A DNA stretch of 36,950 nucleotides. It comes from an uncultured Muribaculaceae bacterium (GTDB taxonomy: Bacteria; Bacteroidota; Bacteroidia; Bacteroidales; Muribaculaceae). The DNA lies in assembly GCA_910586975.1 (NCBI GenBank), contig CAJUKX010000025.1, positions 2,076 to 39,025 on the forward strand, given 5' to 3'. The translations under genes and the position numbers were made by a program. The notes below the pieces were generated by a model. The model did no database searches, was not told the origin of the DNA, and was given only the letters and a program-made list of their open reading frames with translations. Below, piece after piece: positions 31,872 through 36,950 of the stretch (position 1 is the stretch's first letter; each line of letters begins with the position of its first letter).

Positions 31872-33458
31872 CATAATTGCGCAGTTCCTGCCGGATTCTG
31901 GTCGGCCTGTGTAATGCCGGGATTACCTTCAATCTCAGCCTGAGGAATCTGGTAGAGTAAAACCGCAGCTTTTGCAGGGATGTTGAACGCCCAGTCGGGA
32001 TTGAAATTGGCATTGCGTCGATCTATACCTTTATTAAGTCTCAACCGGTCGATATATTCAAAACCTTCGCCCCAAAGTTCAATCTGTCGTTGGAAAAATA
32101 TCTCGTCACGTACTGCCTCTGACGTTGTTGCATTGCAAGAGTAGCGTGTGGCAGAATCCGTCCATCTATATGTATTTACAAATTCTTCAACAAGACTTTT
32201 ACCTTCTGTAGCATTGGTCATGGCTTTTGCCTCAGCAGCTATTAGATACATCTCCTCTACGCGCATAAGAGGAATATCGGTAGCTCCGGTGGGCTGCCTC
32301 AAAACGTCGTTGTAAGGAGCGAATTTCACAACCGCATATTCCGGAGCTTCAACAGCGTCCAGATATTCAGAGGCCGACAGCCCTTGGTAAGTTGCAAAAT
32401 AGTTGTCAGCAATGGAGTGACGTGTGACGGGATTTATCCACCAGCCTTTTCTAACATCCGCTGACGGTACACGGTCGAAAAGACGGCTGTTGACGAGTTG
32501 CCATTGACCCGCATAAGCGTAGCCATACGAGAATGACCCCATGAATCCGGAGAAGGTGTATAGGCCGTTGGCGTCAGGTTCTTCAATAATGATACCCCAC
32601 ATCCAATTGTGGTCATCGGCATTGTTGAAGCCGGGAACAGAAGCCTCTGCTGCCGACAGAGGAGAGGCCTGAGTGCGTGATATAGCCTCCTTGGCATCAC
32701 TGTAAGCATCCTCATACTTACCCATGCACAGGTTTGCTCGCGCTCTGAGACCGTAGAGCACCGCAATGTCAATATAGCGTTTGTCCTCTCTTTCAACCGG
32801 GTTACCGTCCAGACATCCTATGGCTGTCTCTATGTCATTGAGTATCTGCGCGTAAACTTGCCGCACCGTAGCACGGCCTATACCGTCAACTGCTGCGGTT
32901 TCAGCATTATTCTCCGTAATGATCGGGACACAAGGAGCTTCAGGATTATCCATATAGTTGAATTGCCACAGTTGAGCAAGCATCCAATAACTATATGCCC
33001 TTGCGCCAAGAGCCTGTGCCATATAGAAGCGTAGTGTTGCATCGTCTGTCGTTTTGTCAACTATGTCCATCACCTGATTGGCCGAATATATTGTAGAATG
33101 TGCCCCAGATGATGCGTGCGTAAGGAGTTGTGGGAGTATTGTCGGAGAATTGTCCGCATTCAGCATACCATCCATAATCATAAGAAGCAGATACAAGTCC
33201 CTCGGTTCTTTGATTGAGCATGGTCAGGATTGATGGCAGACCGAAATCGAAAAAGTCATCATAGACATTCCTGTATGCATAGAAATTTCCGTACACACCG
33301 GAAACAGTTGCCTGAAGTTTGGACGCTTGATCCTTTATGACATACTCTCTTTGGTCAGTGGTGAGAGTAGAGCCTATAGGTTCTGTGTCAAGGTCATTGC
33401 ATGAACCCAGCATGATGATACATGCAACTGACATTAGTATGTTTTTGATTATTCTCAT
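31871..33458 (-). pseudogene. SusD-like nutrient-binding lipoprotein, frameshifted
   Basis: The first frame (ATG 33458, open to 33057) starts with a lipoprotein signal (SVACIIMLGSC, Cys20), LDTEPIGSTLTTDQ and TVSGVYGNFYAYRNVYDDFF, the SusD N-terminus, and reaches IIWGTFYNI. The family continuation (IYSANQVMDIVDKTTDDATL, FYMAQALGARAYSYWMLAQL to NPGITQADQNPAG) is in the next frame, so 2 or 5 bases appear lost in the AT run at about 33083-33093. All other SusD landmarks are present, including RVEEMYLIAAEAKAM and the C-terminal ELWGEGFEYIDRLRLNKGID. An intact gene would give an outer-membrane lipoprotein covering its SusC barrel and capturing glycans. It may be a recent pseudogene or an assembly indel. 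susC ends 21 bp upstream. Confidence 0.85.
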
Positions 33459-33479
33459 TTCGAATTTAGTGATAACTTG

Positions 33480-36400
33480 TTAATATGTTATTTTTATGCC
33501 ACCTGATATTGTGCGCAGTGCGGCGTAGTAACCGGCATAACTCTGTACATAGCTTTGACGCGGATCCATACCTTTTCTTTTGCTCCACAGAGCGACATTA
33601 TCGGCAGCTCCGTAAATTCTGACAGACGCAAGCCCGATTCTTGAAGTCAATGACTTGGGCAGTGTGTATCCAAATGAAATGTTATTGAGCGACAGATAGT
33701 CCGAACTTGTCATCCATCGGTCACTTGTGGCACCTGTGTATTTGGCACCCCAATCCAGACGGGGCACAGAACCTGACGGAGATTCCGGAGTCCAGGCGTT
33801 GAGAAGATCCTTATGCAAGGCTCCACCTTTATCCTCCTGATATACGCCGTTCATCAGTTCCTGATAACCGGAATCAAGGATACGTCCTCCCAACTGATAG
33901 GCGAATTGGATAGAGAAGTCAAAGCCGAATGCCTGAAGCGATGTGCCGAAACCACCATAAACCGGGGGGAGCATATTGCCTGTTGCCTGACGGTTGGCTA
34001 CGTCTCCGGTAGACTTGTCGCCGTTGTATGCGACATTGAAATCTGATGTCTTGAATTCAGTGCCATCTGCATGGCGTCCCCACCACAATGACGAGCCGTT
34101 CTCCGGGTCCACTCCGGCGTATTTTACGAGATAGAGCTGATAACGGCTTTTCCCTTCCTCAAATATCTGGCTTCCTAACTGCCAGCGTCCATTCAGCTCA
34201 GGGGCAAGTTTGATAATCTTATTGTCGATATATGTGAGATTCAGATTGAGATCCCATGTTACTTTTTCAGTTTCAATCGGACGGATGTTGAGGTCAAGCT
34301 CAATACCGCTGTTGCGCATCGAGCCTATGTTCATCGGTATCGAAGAATAACCTGATGATAAGCCGGTAGGCTTGAAGAACAGCATGTCGTCGGTCTGTCG
34401 CATGAAGTATTCAAGACTTCCGGAAAACATGCCATGCCACAGACTGAAATCAAAACCGGTGTTGAACGAGTTTGATGTCTCCCATGTGAGGTTGGGGTTA
34501 CCTTTGAAGTACAGAGTGCCTACAGACCATACACCATTGGCACCTCCCTGATTGTATTGGTCGATATAGGGATAGTTGTTGATGACACCACCCTGAGCCA
34601 TCTGGTCATTGCCTTGTTGTCCGAATGAAATTTTGTATTTCAAAAAATCGACAACCGTAGAAAGAGGCTCGAAGAATTTCTCATTGGAGATGTCCCACGC
34701 AGCACTCAGACTCCAGAAATTGCCCCATCTGTGGTCGCGGGCGAATCGTGAAGAAGCGTCACGACGATATGACACACTTGCAAAATAACGATTGTCAAAA
34801 TTATAGTTTACCCTGCCAAATATACCTCTGGTTGCGTAATAATCTTTCTCGCCACCAAGTTCCTTGTTGTCGATTATATTTGATAGTGTGTGGTTATAAC
34901 CGCTATATACATTACGGCCGCTGCCCCATATACCCGACATATTGAGAGAGTATTGCTCATAGCCAAGCAGTAAATCCAGATTGTGAGTATCGGCAAAAGA
35001 ACATTTGTAATTTGCGAGACCTTGCAAATTGATTGAACTGTTGCGGGAAGTGCTTTGTCTTACGGAGCCATGATAGCTTGAGCTTTGGCCATATTGGCCG
35101 TTGGCGAAGGAGTCATACTGACGATGGCTAAGATAGTATCCCATTGTACCCGTCAGCGTGAGCCCGTCGATTGGCTTAATCTGTGCGAACCATTTACCAT
35201 TGAATACATCATACATGTATGCGCTCTTGTCATAAATGAGTGAACCGGTCGGATTGCCACCGGCCACAAATGCACGCGAATATGGAAGGCCGAGACCTTT
35301 CATGCCATAATCATACATTGGATGTCCGGAGGCTTCATCGTGCATCACACGACCATCAGCATCTCTTATATACATTGGATATACAGGTGCAATATAATCA
35401 GCCATATAGGTGACATTGTTTGAATAACCGGTTTCAGTCTGTCCGCCGGGACTGTTTGTGCATTCATACGTATATTGCATGTTGGTGCCGACTTTCAGCC
35501 ATTTGCAGAAATCATAATCTCCTGTTGCACGCACGGTTGCACGTTGGAAAGATGAAGCTACGATAGAGCCCTCATCCTCAAGATAAGAACCGGAAATCAT
35601 ATATGTGCCGGCAGCACTGCCACCTTGAATCGACAAGTTATACTCCTGCCTGAATCCATTGCGGTATGATTCTTTCTGCCAGTCGTCAGGCATGAAATAG
35701 TTTGTTCCGTCGCTATAGCCCAGTGAGGCCTCAGGGTTGAATGTGCCGTCAGGAAGCACGAGGCTCTGCCCGTCAGGTATGGTCCACATTTGATAGCCGA
35801 GAGTATTTTGCCCCGGTTTTCCATTAAGTCCCGGATCTTGACTGTTCCCATTGACAGCAAAATTATAGGCGGCATCTTCGCTCTGATCGCGATATATATA
35901 GTAATTGCGGCGCGAGTTATAGAGTGCAAGCATATAATCGGTGGGAGAGGTAATCACTTCATATCTTGGTACTTGGCGCGAATTTACTCCCCAGCGCGCA
36001 TCAAATGTTATTTTTCTGCCTTCACGTCCTTTCTTTGTGGTTACAAGAATCACGCCGTTTGCGCCTCGCGCACCATATAGGGCTGCAGAAGCAGCATCTT
36101 TAAGCACTGTGATTGATTCAACATCCTGAGGATTTATTGAATTCATGCCACCGTCAAATGGAATTCCATCTACGACATATAGAGGATCCATTCCGGCGTT
36201 GATTGAGCCTACACCACGTATGCGAACTACCGGTTCTGTACCAGGCTGGCCGCTCGCACTCTGGATTTGTACACCCGCCACTGTTCCCGACAGGGCTTTT
36301 GTGACATCTGTCACGAGGCGGTCTTCGAGCTGCGCCGCATTCACCACCGAAGCAGATCCTGTGTATGCTCCTTTGGTGGAGGTTCCATAGGCGACCACGA

Positions 36401-36713
36401 TTACCTCGTCAAGTGCTTGGTCAAGACTTCTCATCCTGATTAGCATTTCTTCACCGACTTTAGCTTCGAGCGTTTCGGTTTTCATTCCTACATACGAAAC
36501 CTTGATCTGCGATACAGTCTTCTGTAGATCAAGAGAGAAGTTACCATCCAAATCGGTAACCGTTCCGGTTCCATCGCCTATAGGCATGATAGACACACCT
36601 ATTAGGGGTTCGTCATTGGCGAAATCGACCACACGCCCGAAAACATGTCGGGATTGAGCTTTGGCCACCAGCATAGCGGCGCAAAGCAAAATGACTGATG
36701 TGATTCTTTTCAT
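33480..36713 (-). CDS. SusC/RagA-type TonB-dependent outer-membrane transporter
   Basis: 1077 residues, full length. A signal peptide (SVILLCAAMLVAKAQS) precedes a carboxypeptidase regulatory-like domain (HVFGRVVDFANDEPLIGVSI, GTGTVTDLDGNFSLDLQ), a TonB-box region (LDEVIVVAYGTSTKGAYTG) and the plug (LSGTVAGVQIQSASGQPGTE, DPLYVVDGIPFDGGMNSINP, DVESITVLKDAASAALYGAR, GANGVILVTTKKG). A ~22-strand barrel follows, with the family tail (VRIYGAADNVALWSKRKGMD, GYYAALRTISGGIKITY). It imports oligosaccharides or peptides with SusD, using TonB energy. The remaining utilisation locus, if any, is not visible: downstream lie MITE-like elements and rlmD, upstream the contig ends. No regulator or glycosidase is adjacent, so the substrate is unknown. 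Confidence 0.95.
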   Translation of the reverse strand: MKRITSVILLCAAMLVAKAQSRHVFGRVVDFANDEPLIGVSIMPIGDGTGTVTDLDGNFSLDLQKTVSQIKVSYVGMKTETLEAKVGEEMLIRMRSLDQALDEVIVVAYGTSTKGAYTGSASVVNAAQLEDRLVTDVTKALSGTVAGVQIQSASGQPGTEPVVRIRGVGSINAGMDPLYVVDGIPFDGGMNSINPQDVESITVLKDAASAALYGARGANGVILVTTKKGREGRKITFDARWGVNSRQVPRYEVITSPTDYMLALYNSRRNYYIYRDQSEDAAYNFAVNGNSQDPGLNGKPGQNTLGYQMWTIPDGQSLVLPDGTFNPEASLGYSDGTNYFMPDDWQKESYRNGFRQEYNLSIQGGSAAGTYMISGSYLEDEGSIVASSFQRATVRATGDYDFCKWLKVGTNMQYTYECTNSPGGQTETGYSNNVTYMADYIAPVYPMYIRDADGRVMHDEASGHPMYDYGMKGLGLPYSRAFVAGGNPTGSLIYDKSAYMYDVFNGKWFAQIKPIDGLTLTGTMGYYLSHRQYDSFANGQYGQSSSYHGSVRQSTSRNSSINLQGLANYKCSFADTHNLDLLLGYEQYSLNMSGIWGSGRNVYSGYNHTLSNIIDNKELGGEKDYYATRGIFGRVNYNFDNRYFASVSYRRDASSRFARDHRWGNFWSLSAAWDISNEKFFEPLSTVVDFLKYKISFGQQGNDQMAQGGVINNYPYIDQYNQGGANGVWSVGTLYFKGNPNLTWETSNSFNTGFDFSLWHGMFSGSLEYFMRQTDDMLFFKPTGLSSGYSSIPMNIGSMRNSGIELDLNIRPIETEKVTWDLNLNLTYIDNKIIKLAPELNGRWQLGSQIFEEGKSRYQLYLVKYAGVDPENGSSLWWGRHADGTEFKTSDFNVAYNGDKSTGDVANRQATGNMLPPVYGGFGTSLQAFGFDFSIQFAYQLGGRILDSGYQELMNGVYQEDKGGALHKDLLNAWTPESPSGSVPRLDWGAKYTGATSDRWMTSSDYLSLNNISFGYTLPKSLTSRIGLASVRIYGAADNVALWSKRKGMDPRQSYVQSYAGYYAALRTISGGIKITY

Positions 36714-36901
36714 TTTTCTTTTTTTCCTTAGTTTTGCTAAAAGTTGGACATTATTGCTTATATCTATAGAATTTATTTGTTGAACCTGTTGGAAATGCGC
36801 TATCCTAAGAAATTTGATTAATACACTCTTACCAAGAGATATGGATACTTGTTAATGTGTTGTAATTCAGCAAACTAAAGGCTGTGAATTTAAAAAAAGC
36901 T
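36714..36901. other. Upstream region of susC up to the end of genomic sequence
   Basis: 188 bp, AT-rich. I see no TAnnTTTG box with good spacing on the minus strand and no ORF. Sequence from 36902 onward is adapter. Confidence 0.6.
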
Positions 36902-36950
36902 AGATCGGAAGAGCGTCGTGTAGGGAAAGAGTGTAGATCTCGGTGGTCGC
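36902..36950. other. Illumina TruSeq adapter read-through (not genomic)
   Basis: Starts with AGATCGGAAGAGCGTCGTG and runs to the window end with no mismatch that I can see to the reverse complement of the Illumina universal adapter. These 49 bases are a library artefact and should be trimmed. Confidence 0.97.

Noticed and set aside
31871..36713. Complete polysaccharide utilisation locus
   Set aside because: Only susC and a broken susD are present; no glycosidase, sensor or surface-binding protein is adjacent before the contig ends.

Overview
This 36.95-kb window looks like one contig of a gut-type Bacteroidales genome, most likely a Muribaculaceae/Bacteroidaceae relative. The evidence is a SusC/SusD pair, a DUF5686 outer-membrane protein, Ig-like surface proteins with T9SS-like tails, a Bacteroidetes-style UvrA, and promoters of the Bacteroidetes type (TAnnTTTG near -7, a TTTG-like box about 20 bp upstream). 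Both contig ends are technically informative. The left end lies inside an array of near-identical 252-bp repeats, where short-read assemblies tend to break. The last 49 bases are Illumina adapter, not genome.

Layout: 1-2006 (+) is a 5'-truncated Ig-like repeat protein. 2076-5194 (-) is a collapsed type I restriction-modification locus: an HsdM stub, an intact four-helix-bundle gene, an HsdS remnant, and an HsdR with a frameshift and no helicase. 5334-8657 (-) encodes a secreted GH43-GH35 fusion with a discoidin-like tail, probably acting on galactan. 8946-10370 (-) is a second Ig-like surface protein. 10510-11640 (+) is an AI-2E family exporter. 11693-12612 (-) is a two-gene operon (membrane protein plus winged-helix regulator) with paired palindromic operators around its promoter. 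12795-14192 holds a LuxR-type regulator divergent from a sugar O-acetyltransferase. 14614-18377 (+) is a lytic transglycosylase overlapping a UvrA gene. 18766-22095 (-) is a four-gene operon: dCMP deaminase, S41 protease, 5-formyl-THF cyclo-ligase and an unknown zinc-ribbon protein. 22270-24267 (-) is HtpG. 24464-26758 (+) and 26836-29415 (-) are two carboxypeptidase-regulatory-domain outer-membrane proteins. 29428-29868 (+) is a CYTH protein and 29883-31295 (-) an RlmD-type rRNA methyltransferase. 31871-36713 (-) is a susC/susD pair in which susD is frameshifted.

Two families of small inverted-repeat (MITE-like) elements occur in intergenic DNA. One has two copies in the window, at 14394-14561 and 31738-31871, and ends exactly where a promoter or a stop codon begins. 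A second, unrelated element sits at 31513-31675. No tRNA, rRNA, CRISPR array or transposase gene was recognised.

I do not see a clearly new functional system. The most unusual items are the type I RM locus, whose three enzyme genes have all lost their cores while termini remain; the double operator whose upstream copy fills the -33/-7 spacer of an apparently autoregulated promoter; the MITE-like family; and the GH43-GH35 fusion.
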